Origin: Neptunomonas antarctica | GTDB lineage: Bacteria; Pseudomonadota; Gammaproteobacteria; Pseudomonadales; Balneatricaceae | Direction: 5' to 3' | Length of the DNA: 64,000 bases | NCBI RefSeq assembly: GCF_001305295.1 | Contig: NZ_LJSI01000053.1 | Location: forward strand, 682,001 to 746,000 | Part shown: in pieces, positions 1 through 9,103 of the stretch | Numbering within the stretch: position 1 is the first letter of the stretch | Layout: every line of letters starts with the position of its first letter | The notes under the pieces: model-generated | The model's database searches: none | What the model was told of the DNA's origin: nothing | The model's input: only the letters and a program-made list of their open reading frames with translations | Program-made: the position numbers and the translations under genes

Positions 1-1
1 T

Positions 2-436
2 GGAACCATCTTCCATCATGCGGTACAGGAAGGCTTAGTCGACACTGAGCACTCCCTGCAAATTGGTATTCGGACCGCGTACACGCTTGAAAATCATCCG
101 TTTGAAGTACTGGATGCGGCATGGGTGAACGATCTTGGTCCTGCTGCCACGCTGGAGCGTATCAAGCAGCGAGTCGGTGATAAAAAAGCCTATGTCAGTT
201 TTGATATTGATGGCCTGGACCCTGCATTTGCACCCGGCACAGGTACGCCGGTTGTTGCCGGTATCAGTATTGATTGTGCGTTAAAAGTCATCCGTGGCTT
301 GCAAGGTTTGAATCTGATCGGGATGGATGTGGTTGAAGTGGCACCGGCGTATGATCATGCTGAAATTACGTCTCTGGCAGGTGCAACGTTGGCGTTGGAA
401 TACTTATACGTGCTGGCCGCGAATAAAATGGCATAA
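2..436 (+). CDS. speB: agmatinase / ureohydrolase family, 3' part
   Basis: The reading frame is open from the left edge, so the N-terminal half lies outside the window. The visible 144 residues carry the ureohydrolase signature [18 protein letters not shown], whose Asp residues bind the Mn pair, and then [16 protein letters not shown], typical of the C-terminal part of agmatinases. Family members hydrolyse agmatine to putrescine and urea in the cytoplasm; guanidinobutyrase is an alternative that cannot be excluded. The polyamine genes starting about 4 kb downstream fit agmatinase. The gene is complete at its 3' end and is followed within 70 bp by a group II intron remnant. Confidence 0.85.
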   Translation, partial: GTIFHHAVQEGLVDTEHSLQIGIRTAYTLENHPFEVLDAAWVNDLGPAATLERIKQRVGDKKAYVSFDIDGLDPAFAPGTGTPVVAGISIDCALKVIRGLQGLNLIGMDVVEVAPAYDHAEITSLAGATLALEYLYVLAANKMA

Positions 437-501
437 GAAACCACCGCCGCTGATGCAGCGTAACCGTTCATTGTCGGTCATAGATTTACCATTTCTGGTG
501 A

Positions 502-703
502 ATGAGGAGGCCAGCTTATCCCGCGATTAATCAAGCATTATCCAATGCTTATTTAAAGTCTCAGGGGCTTTATGCACTACGTGATGGCTGGATTAAGCTT
601 CATCATTCTCAGTGAAACGCCCTGTGCGGATCCGATGTGCTTGCATACCCGGAGAGTACAGGGTGTTGTGGGGGCTGAGGGTTAGGTACCCTCAGCTACC
701 GAT
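502..703 (+). mobile_element. decayed 3' end of a group II intron (RT tail plus domain V/VI-like RNA)
   Basis: From 502 to 615 one frame is open and ends in residues like NAYLKSQGL, LRDGWIKLHH and a stop. This matches the C-terminal tail I recall for bacterial group II intron reverse transcriptase/maturases. It is followed directly by RNA resembling intron domains V and VI: GCCCTGT at 619-625 can pair with ACAGGGT at 658-664, and a hairpin at 675-695 (CTGAGGGT / ACCCTCAG) precedes CTACCGAT near the end. The domain V-like hairpin seems to carry about 20 extra bases and the whole 5' part of the intron and the RT are missing. It is therefore a dead remnant. Class assignment is from memory of the family, not from alignment. 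Confidence 0.6.
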
Positions 704-1404
704 TATGAGACTTTTTGCTGGAATTTAATTGATTCTTTTATCAGGTCAGCGGCGTCAATTACATGCGCTATGTCTGCAAGGCTGCCTATTTTAAGTGGCA
801 GTGGACCAACGTGCTCGGTTTGTTTCAGAGCAAGACGCCATTCGTGCTGCCATGCGTATTCCTTGGATTTATTGAATACACTCAGTTGGCTGTGATGTAG
901 CTTTCGTTCTACATAGCTGACTTTCCTGCCGATAATATTATTTTCTTCTAGTGTGTATATTGATTGATCATTGTCTATGGTGTTTTTTAATCGATGCCAA
1001 AATTCACTTATGTCGCTACCGCCTATGAAAATAGCCTTGTTGCCAAATTTTACAAAATTGCTTGATAAGCATAAGCCGTTCTCACCAGAGCTCAATATGT
1101 CTTGGTCACTGATAATCGTCATGCTGTAGATGTTTGTTTCATCCTGATGGCATTGCCGTAAATCAACTTTATCGACAAGGCCGGTAAAGACGTGTCCGTT
1201 TAGCTCTAGAGTTATATTCTCAGGCAGGAAGCTGGCTGCGAGTCCTTCGTGTGCATCGCCTCTCAATGCTGGTTCGCTATCCTCGTAAGCTCTAAAGTAT
1301 TGAATATTGTTCATGAACAATAAGCCTTCATTTATAAAGCTGTGAACGTGTTTCTCATCCATGAATTTGATAAGCAATCGATTTCGGTTTTCTGGGCTCA
1401 CCAT
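703..1404 (-). CDS. uncharacterised protein, DUF2971-like
   Basis: A 233-residue cytoplasmic protein with no signal peptide or membrane segment. The N-terminal layout (LLIKFMDEKHVHSFI, then LLFMNNIQYFRAYEDSEP and a RGDAHEG motif) and the late YAWQHEWRLALK resemble DUF2971 proteins, in which an N-terminal region on a short loop is followed by a W-x-x-E-x-E-W-R-like motif. The match is by pattern only. It stands alone, is richer in AT than its neighbours, and is wedged between an intron remnant and a degenerate stretch, which suggests acquisition by transfer. No function can be given. Confidence 0.6.
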   Translation of the reverse strand: MVSPENRNRLLIKFMDEKHVHSFINEGLLFMNNIQYFRAYEDSEPALRGDAHEGLAASFLPENITLELNGHVFTGLVDKVDLRQCHQDETNIYSMTIISDQDILSSGENGLCLSSNFVKFGNKAIFIGGSDISEFWHRLKNTIDNDQSIYTLEENNIIGRKVSYVERKLHHSQLSVFNKSKEYAWQHEWRLALKQTEHVGPLPLKIGSLADIAHVIDAADLIKESIKFQQKVS

Positions 1405-2006
1405 TGGAACTTCCTAAAGGCATATAACAGTCTATTTATGAGGAGCGCGTCCTCATAATAATTATTATCAGGAATCCTTATAATTCCGCTAATAATTTCT
1501 TATGAACTTTAACCACATGATATTTATAAATAATAATACACGTAGCGCTACCTCCAGAAATTAATAGGGAAAGAGTAAACGAAGGTTTTATTGATTTTTT
1601 AAGAAAAATTACACTGGGTAAATAAATAATATTTGAAAAATAACTGCTCAATGTCTCACTCCCCATTCCTTTGGTTGATCTGCGAGTACAGGCTGGTTAG
1701 GCGCTATAGTCGTAGAACCATAGCGGCATAAATAGACTGGATCAAGGCCTATATTTAATTCATCTAATGAATATCTTCCCTAAGCTCGGGAGGTGATCGG
1801 GATAAGTATTAAAAATTGTCGCAAGAGGTTGCTAGCCCCTGGCTTCAGCTGACTCAGGCCGCAAGGGTTTGGGTAAACTCTGCGCCTTACGCCAGACGAT
1901 CGTGAGTCCTGACTCTGTGTCGGATATCGCGCAGTCATTGGCGTCGCTCAGATGTTCTTTTTGGGTAGGCCAACCACACAACCTGCTCTTGATTTTGATA
2001 AGCTTT
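1405..2006. other. 600-bp stretch without an intact gene
   Basis: No convincing complete gene is visible. It is AT-rich in its first 240 bp, then contains short open fragments on both strands, including the one listed at 1648-1779. It looks like eroded sequence flanking the orphan gene at 703-1404. The promoter of the Zur-type operon lies at its right end. Confidence 0.5.
1648..1779 (-). pseudogene. possible C-terminal fragment of an unrecognised protein
   Basis: On the minus strand 43 codons are open between a TAG and a TGA and read like folded protein (for example YSLDELNIGLDPVYLCRYGS and QPVLADQPKEWGVRH). No ATG, TTG or early GTG is available in this frame, so it could only be a remnant. 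I do not recognise the family. Chance open sequence remains possible. Confidence 0.22.
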
Positions 2007-2043
2007 ACAGATCTATATGTTATAACATAACATATAGATCTGT
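2007..2043. promoter_or_regulatory. 37-bp palindrome with Zur-box core
   Basis: A perfect inverted repeat of two 17-bp arms around a 3-bp centre, starting ACAGATCTATATGTTAT. Its middle, TGTTATAACATAACA at 2018-2032, closely matches the gammaproteobacterial Zur operator (GTTATA-at-TATAAC type). It ends 35 bp before the best start codon of the COG0523 gene. It very likely makes this operon repressed by zinc-loaded Zur. Confidence 0.8.
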
Positions 2044-2078
2044 AACACTAGGTTAATATTATGACTGGAGTATCCAAC

Positions 2079-3278
2079 ATGGGGCAGCTGCCTGTAACCG
2101 TGCTTTCTGGCTTTCTTGGCGCGGGTAAGACAACCGTACTTAGCCATATCCTGAATAATCGTCAGGGGAAGAAAGTGGCCGTTATTGTAAACGATATGAG
2201 CGATATCAATATCGACGCCGCCTTGATCCAGAGTGAGGTGTCACTGAGCCACAAGGAAGAGAAGCTCATCGAAATGAGTAATGGCTGCATTTGCTGCACA
2301 CTTCGTGAGGACTTGCTGCTGGAAGTTAATAAGCTGGCCAAAGACGGAAAATTCGATTACCTGGTGATTGAATCGACGGGTATTTCCGAACCTTTACCGG
2401 TTGCAGAAACCTTTACTTTTGCTGACGAAAATGGTCTATCACTAGCGGATGTAGCAACACTGGATACCATGGTCACCGTGGTCGATGCCGTCAATTTTAT
2501 GCAGGATTACGACGCAGCGAAATATTTACAAGAAGCGGGTGAATCTTTGGGCGAAGAAGATGAACGCAGCGTCGCTGATTTGCTGGTGGATCAAATCGAG
2601 TTTGCCGATGTGCTCCTTATAAGCAAAACAGATTTGCTGGAAGAACCCGATGTCGGGAAGCTGATAGCTATTCTCAAGACCCTCAACACTGACGCGCGTA
2701 TCATTCCTATTGCACACGGAGAAGTAAAAATTGAGGACGTATTGAATACCGGTCTCTTTAATTTTGAGCGTGCTCAACAAGCGCCGGGCTGGTTAAAAGA
2801 AATGCGAGGTGAGCACCTTCCCGAAACCGAAGAGTATGGCATTGCCAGTTGTAGCTATGTGTCCCGTCGTCCGTTTCATCCTGAAAAGTTCTATCAGTTT
2901 CTGCATAATACCCAGGATTTTGGCAAATTGATTCGTTCAAAGGGCTATTTTTGGCTGGCTTCGCGCCCTGAATTTGCCGGCCAATGGAGTCAGGCGGGAG
3001 GCATGGCCCGTTATGGTTTTGCGGGTATGTTCTGGAAAGCCATACCGAAAACAGAGTGGCCTGCTGATGAATATTCTCTGGCCTCAATACAAAAACAATG
3101 GGTCGAACCTTTTGGTGATATGCGTCAGGAATTGGTGTTTATTGGTCAGAATCTGGATCAAAAGTTGATGATTCAGGCGCTTGATGAATGCCTGTTATCG
3201 GAGGAAGAGCTACTTAAAGGTAAGGGTTATTGGGCGACGCTAAGTGATCCATTTCCAGAATGGGAAGAAAGCGCATGA
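2079..3278 (+). CDS. zigA: COG0523 zinc-metallochaperone GTPase (ZigA/YciC type)
   Basis: A SIMIBI-class G3E GTPase of about 399 residues. It has Walker [10 protein letters not shown] at residues 11-19, the metal-binding GCICC motif at 69-73 (CxCC) and the switch-region sequence [15 protein letters not shown]. The family hands zinc to client proteins when zinc is scarce; ZigA and YciC are Zur-regulated members. An in-frame ATG lies at 2061, but the ATG at 2079 has a GGAG nine bases upstream and gives the usual [18 protein letters not shown] beginning. The gene overlaps the next one by ATGA. The palindrome at 2007-2043 supports zinc control. The exact client is unknown. Confidence 0.88.
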   Translation: MGQLPVTVLSGFLGAGKTTVLSHILNNRQGKKVAVIVNDMSDINIDAALIQSEVSLSHKEEKLIEMSNGCICCTLREDLLLEVNKLAKDGKFDYLVIESTGISEPLPVAETFTFADENGLSLADVATLDTMVTVVDAVNFMQDYDAAKYLQEAGESLGEEDERSVADLLVDQIEFADVLLISKTDLLEEPDVGKLIAILKTLNTDARIIPIAHGEVKIEDVLNTGLFNFERAQQAPGWLKEMRGEHLPETEEYGIASCSYVSRRPFHPEKFYQFLHNTQDFGKLIRSKGYFWLASRPEFAGQWSQAGGMARYGFAGMFWKAIPKTEWPADEYSLASIQKQWVEPFGDMRQELVFIGQNLDQKLMIQALDECLLSEEELLKGKGYWATLSDPFPEWEESA

Positions 3279-3955
3279 ATGCCCTAAGTACTCATATGGA
3301 TCATCTGACTGCAGTGGATCTATTCCGAAGTAGCGCTACGGGTAAGTCGCACCAGATACTTACAGACATCTACAGGGATGATGTCAATATGGTTATATGG
3401 CAGCGTGATCTTTGCGACGCGTTAGTGTTGGCTGCTCATCAGATTATGGAGACAAAGCCGACTTTGAAAGTCGCTATGGCTGTCACGCCGAGTGATGCCT
3501 GTTCCGCTATCTACACCGCTCTAGGGTCTACAGAGTATGCACAAACCCTGAGCGAAGATATCGCACAATTGGTCGATATGTTCTGCTGTTTGTTTGGTCT
3601 CAAACGTGCTGGGTTAAGATTGGTTGCGCTCGATCGTGCCATGTGCCCCCGCTTTCATGTCGATAAAGTACCTTCTCGCTTGATGACGACCTATCAGGGT
3701 ATCGCTACGGAGTGGCTCCCTAATCACCCGCTTGATCGAAGTAAATTAGGTGCCGGCAATGACGGTAAACCGGATGAACAGTCCGGGTTGTTTGGAACAA
3801 ACGACGACATTCAGCAACTGACCAAAGGCGACGTTGCTTTACTCAAGGGCGAGGGTTGGCTGGGGAATCAGGGCGCAGGGCTGGTACATCGTTCACCTCA
3901 TTTATCAGATAAAAAACGCCGCCTGCTGTTAACGCTTGATTTTATAGACGATTGA
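3275..3955 (+). CDS. DUF1826 domain protein
   Basis: A 226-residue soluble protein. I assign DUF1826 from the characteristic CxRFHVDxV-like segment ([20 protein letters not shown]), which is followed by a C-terminal [14 protein letters not shown]. Genes of this family are found next to Zur-regulated COG0523 GTPases, as here. The start at 3275 overlaps the GTPase stop (ATGA) and indicates translational coupling; an in-frame ATG at 3260 is less likely. The conserved His/Asp/Arg cluster recalls metal-binding folds, but no reaction is established. Expression should rise on zinc starvation with the upstream gene. Confidence 0.8.
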   Translation: MNALSTHMDHLTAVDLFRSSATGKSHQILTDIYRDDVNMVIWQRDLCDALVLAAHQIMETKPTLKVAMAVTPSDACSAIYTALGSTEYAQTLSEDIAQLVDMFCCLFGLKRAGLRLVALDRAMCPRFHVDKVPSRLMTTYQGIATEWLPNHPLDRSKLGAGNDGKPDEQSGLFGTNDDIQQLTKGDVALLKGEGWLGNQGAGLVHRSPHLSDKKRRLLLTLDFIDD

Positions 3956-3966
3956 GCCGCTATTCC

Positions 3967-3987
3967 GGCCCGTCTTCATGGCGGGCC
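3967..3987 (+). terminator. short GC hairpin after DUF1826 gene
   Basis: GGCCCG at 3967-3972 pairs with CGGGCC at 3982-3987. There is no T-run, so factor-independent termination is uncertain. Confidence 0.35.
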
Positions 3988-4194
3988 ACAACAGGCACGG
4001 CGAATAAAATGGTATAAAAATCCGCCTGTGATGAATAGGCAATTAAGTACACATATCCTTAAGTGGGTTATCCAATGATAAGCGGCAGGCATCATCATGT
4101 TTGTCGCGCTGGCTACCTACTCAGGTGTATATATTGTGGTGCTCGGGTCCTCGTAGAATCATGCTAAATGCGGTCACAGTAGAGAGGATTAATA

Positions 4195-5682
4195 ATGACA
4201 AATCATACCGAGTGGAAAGCGCTGAGTAAGTCTCTGACTTTTCGTCATCAAGCGTATATTAATGGTCGCTTTCAGCCCGCTATCAGTGGTGAAACCTTTC
4301 CCTGTATTAATCCTGCGACCGAGCAGCTGCTGGTGGATGTTGCAAGCTGTGACGAGGCCGATGTAAATCTTGCCGTAGAAAGTGCCTTGCAGGCTTATCG
4401 TTCAGGAGTCTGGTCAGAATTAGAGCCGAAACAGCGTAAGCGTATTTTGTTAAAACTGGCTGATTTAGTCGAGCAGCATAAAGATGAGTTTGCCTTGCTG
4501 GATACTTTGGATATGGGTAAATCGATATCAGAAATGACGGCGATTGATATTCCCGACAGCATTGATTGCATCCGTTGGACCGCCGAGTGTATTGATAAGA
4601 TTTACGGTGAAATTGCGCCAACGGGTAATGATACCCTGGCGCTTATCAGCCATGAACCGGTGGGAGTCGTGGCGGCTATTACACCGTGGAATTACCCCTT
4701 GATGATGGCAACGTGGAAGTTAGCACCCGCGTTGGCTGCCGGTAACAGCGTTATTCTGAAACCTTCAGAAAAATCCCCTTTGAGTGCATTGCGCTTAGCC
4801 GAACTGGCTTCAGAAGCCGGTATTCCAGATGGTGTGTTTAATGTGTTGCCAGGCTTTGGTCATACGGCGGGTAAAGCGCTGGGGCTGCATCACGATGTGA
4901 ATGTGCTGGCATTTACCGGCTCTACGAGAGTGGCGGGTATGTTGATGGAATATGCCGGCCAGTCCAACCTGAAGCGTGTTTGGTTGGAAGCGGGGGGTAA
5001 GTCACCTAATTTAATCTTTGAAGATTGTGAAGATGTGAAGAAAGCGGCGGCGACAGCGGCGGCGGCTATCTTTTCAAACCAAGGCGAAGTCTGTATTGCC
5101 TGCTCGCGTATCTATGTTCAGAAAAGCATTAAAGAAGCATTTATCGCAGCGCTGGTTGAAGCCGCTAAAAGTTATCAGCCAGGCGACCCACTTGATCCTG
5201 CTACCAATATGGGGCCGATGGTGGATGAGGCGCAATTAGATACCGTTGCACGTTTCATTCGCTCTGCTCAGGATGAAGGCGGTCAGGTGTTGCTGGGAGG
5301 CTTGCCTGAGTATATTGAAGGCAAAGGTTTTTATGCTAAACCGACCATAGTTGCGGAAGCTCATAATGGTATGACGTTTGTGCAGGAAGAGATCTTTGGT
5401 CCCGTCTTAGCGGTATGTGAGTTTGAAACTGAAGAGGAGGCGATTGCGCTGGCGAACGACTCTAAATATGGCTTGGGAGCCTCTGTTTGGACGGCTAATC
5501 TGTCACGGGCACATCGCGTTAGTCGTAAAATTCACAGTGGCATGATCTGGGTAAATACCTGGGGTGAAGGTGATTCAACTGTGCCATTCGGTGGTGTTAA
5601 AGCGTCCGGTAATGGTCGGGACAAATCCTTGCATGCTATGGAGAAGTATACTGAACTGAAGAATGTCTGGATCCGATTATAA
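4195..5682 (+). CDS. puuC: NAD(P)-dependent aldehyde dehydrogenase, PuuC type
   Basis: A full-length ALDH of 495 residues. The NAD-binding region includes TPWNYP and FTGSTRV (240-246); the catalytic pair is Glu265 in LEAGGKSPN and Cys300 in NQGEVCIACSR. It resembles PuuC (gamma-glutamyl-gamma-aminobutyraldehyde dehydrogenase) and related aminobutyraldehyde enzymes that oxidise the aldehyde made from putrescine. The GAGAGGA ribosome site precedes the ATG. It lies at the head of a large polyamine gene set and is convergent with a LuxR-family regulator. The exact aldehyde, glutamylated or free, cannot be read from the sequence. Confidence 0.82.
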   Translation: MTNHTEWKALSKSLTFRHQAYINGRFQPAISGETFPCINPATEQLLVDVASCDEADVNLAVESALQAYRSGVWSELEPKQRKRILLKLADLVEQHKDEFALLDTLDMGKSISEMTAIDIPDSIDCIRWTAECIDKIYGEIAPTGNDTLALISHEPVGVVAAITPWNYPLMMATWKLAPALAAGNSVILKPSEKSPLSALRLAELASEAGIPDGVFNVLPGFGHTAGKALGLHHDVNVLAFTGSTRVAGMLMEYAGQSNLKRVWLEAGGKSPNLIFEDCEDVKKAAATAAAAIFSNQGEVCIACSRIYVQKSIKEAFIAALVEAAKSYQPGDPLDPATNMGPMVDEAQLDTVARFIRSAQDEGGQVLLGGLPEYIEGKGFYAKPTIVAEAHNGMTFVQEEIFGPVLAVCEFETEEEAIALANDSKYGLGASVWTANLSRAHRVSRKIHSGMIWVNTWGEGDSTVPFGGVKASGNGRDKSLHAMEKYTELKNVWIRL

Positions 5683-5730
5683 GGCAATAAAAGTCAGTAG
5701 ATGGATTAACGCAGGCCAGGCTGCGTTAAT

Positions 5731-6567
5731 TTACACAGGCGAGGCTTCTGCGCTCGGCGTGGCGGCTTCCAGTTCATTCAGGTGGGCAAGAAAGAGCGTA
5801 AATATCTCGGATTGCGTTGATGTATGTAGGCGGGTATGGATATTTTTACGGTGTACTTTGACTGTCCCTAAACTGATATTCAGTTTGCTTGCGATGGCTT
5901 TAGATGAGTGTCCGCGGAGTATTAATCCTGATATTTCCTGCTCGCGTCGGGTCAGGATGCCGCTGCCAAAGGTGTTGATCGCCTGCTTCATGGCCCCTTC
6001 AGATTTTTCATACTTCACATATTCTTGTGACTGAGACAGCCAGAACTGCCGCACCAGCGAATTAATGATGGGATAGATCTCATTCAGACGATTGAGCTCT
6101 GCGCGTGTGATTGTTCCCAGGCTGGATTTCCGACCGAGTGAAATGGTGCAGGTAACGTCGTTATCCAGCTCAATGCTGAGGTTGATTTCGTCAACCAGGT
6201 CAAAATTTTTGTAACAGGTCTGATAATACTCACTGGTATCAAATGAGTCGGGAGCGATATCGGCCAGGCGACTCAGGTCAGGATTGCACCCTGTTTGGAT
6301 AGCATTAAACAGCGGATCAAGAATATAGGCCTTGTTAATATAGGTACGTAATGTAGGGCTCTGTTCCGCCGGGTCGGTTGGATGCAAAATAATAGGTTTG
6401 AACGATTTCTTGTAAGTAACCATCAGAACGCTACTGACATTACACTGTGTAGCCAGTAAATCTGCCATTGCTTTAGGGAAGTTTCGCAGACGGATATGAT
6501 CGATTAAGTAAGCAAGATCTTTTTGCCAGTTAATCGAGGTGCTGTTCAGACTGGGCTGGTGATTCAT
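5731..6567 (-). CDS. LuxR-family transcriptional regulator
   Basis: A protein of 278 residues with a C-terminal LuxR-type helix-turn-helix at about 208-270 (LTRREQEISGLILRGHSSKAIA, then LGTVKVHRKNIHTRL). The N-terminal 190 residues look like a GAF-type sensory fold but not the acyl-homoserine-lactone pocket, since the conserved autoinducer-binding residues are not evident. It sits between puuC and the putrescine aminotransferase gene and is transcribed in the same direction as the latter. I infer a role in sensing a polyamine or its degradation product; the ligand is unknown. Confidence 0.78.
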   Translation of the reverse strand: MNHQPSLNSTSINWQKDLAYLIDHIRLRNFPKAMADLLATQCNVSSVLMVTYKKSFKPIILHPTDPAEQSPTLRTYINKAYILDPLFNAIQTGCNPDLSRLADIAPDSFDTSEYYQTCYKNFDLVDEINLSIELDNDVTCTISLGRKSSLGTITRAELNRLNEIYPIINSLVRQFWLSQSQEYVKYEKSEGAMKQAINTFGSGILTRREQEISGLILRGHSSKAIASKLNISLGTVKVHRKNIHTRLHTSTQSEIFTLFLAHLNELEAATPSAEASPV

Positions 6568-6606
6568 CCGCTTACGCTCTCCGCATATTAGCGTTTATTA
6601 AGTTTG

Positions 6607-6633
6607 ATAGAGCAGCTTTGAAAGCTGCTCTAT
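6607..6633 (-). terminator. perfect hairpin downstream of aminotransferase gene
   Basis: Two 13-bp arms (ATAGAGCAGCTTT and its complement) are separated by one base. It lies between the aminotransferase stop and the LuxR-family gene, both on the minus strand. The T-run is poor, so it may attenuate transcription or stabilise the mRNA end. Confidence 0.5.
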
Positions 6634-6651
6634 ATTGGCTCTTTCCTGTAA

Positions 6652-8034
6652 TTAACTAACGGATTTTAATGTCAGATCAAAGCAAAGACGTGCTTTTTCG
6701 CATAGCTCATCCACTTCAGCATGGCTGATAATCAGTGGTGGTGACGCGACCATACGGCTACCCACGGCACGCATGATAAGGCCGTTATCAAAACAATGAT
6801 CACGACAGATCATGCCGATATCAACATTATCAGGGAAAAGCTCTTTGGTTGCTTTGTCTTTAACTAAGGCAATGCCTACGAGTAAACCAACGCCTTCGAT
6901 ATGCCCCACGAGCGGATGATCTGCCAGGGTTTCGCGTAATTTTTTCTGGAAGTATGGGCCAATATCCTTAGCGACATACTCAACAATGTTTTCTTGCTTC
7001 ATCAGTCGGATGTTAGCGATGGCCACGGCCGCCGCGACCGGATGGCCAGAATAGGTAAAGCCGTGGTAAAAGTCTTCATCGTGTTCAATCAAGGCATTAG
7101 CGATACGATTACCGACAGCGACGGCGGCAATGGGCAGATAGCCGGAAGACAGGCCTTTTGCCATCGAGATGATATCGGGCTTGATACCTAAAGTTTCACT
7201 GCCAAACCAGCTGCCGGTGCGACCAAAACCACAGATAACTTCGTCTGCGGCTAACAGAATGTCGTACTTGGTACAGATTTTCTGAATTTCAGCCCAGTAG
7301 TTCGCAGGTGGAACAATCACGCCGCCCGCTCCTTGAATAGGCTCGCCAACAAAAGCGGCTACATTATCCGGACCTACCGCTAAAATTTTATCTTCCAGTG
7401 CTTTTGCACACGCGATACCAAATTCTTCTTCTGTCATATCTCCGGCTTCGCCATACCAATAGGGCTGACGGATGCGCTCGATGTTGGGCAGCAGTGGTGC
7501 GCCCTGTTTGTGCATGCCGCTCATTCCGCCGAGGCTGGTGCCGCCTAAGGTGCTGCCGTGATAGGCGTTTTCACGACTGATCAGAATGTTTTTATAAGGT
7601 TTGCCCTGAATAGCCCAGTAATGACGCACCATACGGATAATAGTGTCGATCGCTTCTGAACCTGAATTGGCAAAAAAGATACGATTCAAATCGCCGGGTG
7701 TAACGCTGGCAATCTCTTTAGCCAGCTCTGCTGCAGGGGAATGCGTCGTTTGGAAGAAGGTATTGTAAAAAGGTAATTCGGTCATCTGGTGAGTGGCCGC
7801 TTCAACCAGCTCTTTACGCCCATAACCCATATTGACGCACCATAGGCCGGCCATTCCATCCAGAATTTTATTGCCTTCGCTATCCCAGATATACACGCCT
7901 TGGCCTTTAGTAATGACGCGTGCGCCTTTCTTGTTAAGCGCGCCAGTGTTAGTAAACGGATGTAAATGGTGGTCTGCGTCTATGGATTGGATGTCTGCCA
8001 TGACGGGTGAATTATTGTTCTTATCGTTGCGCAT
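6652..8034 (-). CDS. spuC: class III aminotransferase, putrescine-pyruvate type
   Basis: A PLP enzyme of 460 residues. NSGSEA (123-128) contacts the cofactor phosphate, DEVICGFGR begins at 264, and Lys293 in SMAKGLSSGY is the Schiff-base lysine. The sequence is closest to SpuC-type polyamine:pyruvate aminotransferases, which turn putrescine into 4-aminobutanal and alanine. The ATG at 8034 has GTGGAG 6-7 bases upstream; an earlier ATG at 8112 would add 26 residues that lack family similarity. GntR-type palindromes lie upstream. It would feed the aldehyde dehydrogenase at 4195 and bypass glutamylation. Confidence 0.82.
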   Translation of the reverse strand: MRNDKNNNSPVMADIQSIDADHHLHPFTNTGALNKKGARVITKGQGVYIWDSEGNKILDGMAGLWCVNMGYGRKELVEAATHQMTELPFYNTFFQTTHSPAAELAKEIASVTPGDLNRIFFANSGSEAIDTIIRMVRHYWAIQGKPYKNILISRENAYHGSTLGGTSLGGMSGMHKQGAPLLPNIERIRQPYWYGEAGDMTEEEFGIACAKALEDKILAVGPDNVAAFVGEPIQGAGGVIVPPANYWAEIQKICTKYDILLAADEVICGFGRTGSWFGSETLGIKPDIISMAKGLSSGYLPIAAVAVGNRIANALIEHDEDFYHGFTYSGHPVAAAVAIANIRLMKQENIVEYVAKDIGPYFQKKLRETLADHPLVGHIEGVGLLVGIALVKDKATKELFPDNVDIGMICRDHCFDNGLIMRAVGSRMVASPPLIISHAEVDELCEKARLCFDLTLKSVS

Positions 8035-8113
8035 CTGTTTCTCCACAAGGCTTTCATAAATCGCTGAAAGCGAATAACTGAAAACGAATAGTTGTCGTAT
8101 TTCTGGCGACAAA

Positions 8114-8183
8114 TATGATCATAAATGAGGCTGATTTTCCGGTGAATTATCCAGAAGTTGAGGTTATTTTGTGATCACAAAAT
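8114..8183. promoter_or_regulatory. candidate GntR operators upstream of aminotransferase gene
   Basis: ATTTTGTGATCACAAAAT at 8166-8183 is an 18-bp perfect palindrome, and TATGATCATA at 8114-8123 is a shorter one sharing the TGATCA centre. The same TTTGTGATCACAAA recurs at 9127-9140 on the other side of the gntR gene. CRP is unlikely, because the TGTGA and TCACA halves overlap instead of being six bases apart. Confidence 0.7.
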
Positions 8184-8288
8184 TAAAAAGTCAATTAAAA
8201 AGCACCAGAATCAATATTTAAAAATATCGTCTGATGCTTCTCTTGGGTGTCACTCTAATACCGGTGATGCAGGAAAATACGAAGAAAG

Positions 8289-9011
8289 TCAGGACGCGTC
8301 TGTTCGTGATTGTTCTATAAAACGTTGTAGTAGTTCAGGCGTGTTCGCAAAGGCGATGCCTTCTCTTATGTCGGCGGAGATGGCTAATTGAAGGGCGAAG
8401 GCATCCTTTTTTTCAATCGCAATCATAGCTTCATTATGGCGATCGACTAAATAGTGCTCTTCCAGTTTACTGGTGGCCAAGCGCATAAACGGACCTAATT
8501 GAAGCCATAGACTCTCGATCAGAGGCAGCGTGACCTGATGTGGATTTGCGGTATAAAGCAGGCGATGAAAATTTTGATTAAGAATGCTGATTTGCTCCAG
8601 ATCATCGTTCTCCTGAGCCTGGTCAATTAAACGATCAAGGCTGTGAAGCTGCGCCAGACGTGCCGCATCAATGTAAGGTAAGGCACGTGCCGCTGCATGT
8701 GATTCAATCGCGATGCGTGCTTCACACAACTCGTTGAATTTCATGGCAGTCATTTTTGGGACGATAACGCGGCGGTTTCCCTGGATTTCTAAGGCGTTTT
8801 CCGCAGACAGCTGTCGCAGGGCTTCACGTACCGGCATTGGGCTGACGTTAAGCAGTGTCGCAAGTTCGCGTATGGTCAATGCACGGCCAGGCAGTATCTG
8901 ACCATTCATGACGGCACTTCTTAATGTCTCATATACCCACTGGGTGATAGTTACAGACTCATCACGCTCAGTTAATGTGAATTTAATAGGAGACTTCTTA
9001 TCCATGGTCAT
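8289..9011 (-). CDS. GntR/FadR-family regulator
   Basis: A protein of 240 residues with an N-terminal winged helix at about 20-85 (VYETLRSAVMNGQILPG, TIRELATLLNVSPMPVREAL) and a C-terminal all-helical FCD domain at about 95-225 containing the expected His/Asp/Asn metal or ligand positions. FCD regulators usually repress neighbouring catabolic genes until a carboxylate or amino-acid ligand binds. Its gene lies between the aminotransferase gene and puuA, with TTTGTGATCACAAA palindromes on both sides. I infer that it controls both transcription units and itself. Confidence 0.85.
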   Translation of the reverse strand: MTMDKKSPIKFTLTERDESVTITQWVYETLRSAVMNGQILPGRALTIRELATLLNVSPMPVREALRQLSAENALEIQGNRRVIVPKMTAMKFNELCEARIAIESHAAARALPYIDAARLAQLHSLDRLIDQAQENDDLEQISILNQNFHRLLYTANPHQVTLPLIESLWLQLGPFMRLATSKLEEHYLVDRHNEAMIAIEKKDAFALQLAISADIREGIAFANTPELLQRFIEQSRTDAS

Positions 9012-9103
9012 TATAGATTCTGGTTATTTTCTCCTATTCTAATGCGATCACTAAACAGGAAAAAGATTTTTTTCTTAAAAGACCTGATTGATTCTGATTT
9101 ATT

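Noticed and set aside
1478-1666. 62-codon minus-strand frame
   Set aside because: AT-rich low-complexity translation without a ribosome site; another frame here (1648-1779) reads more like protein.
8158-8391. 77-codon plus-strand frame over the GntR operator
   Set aside because: It overlaps the 3' end of gntR and the operator, and its sequence is low in protein-like character.
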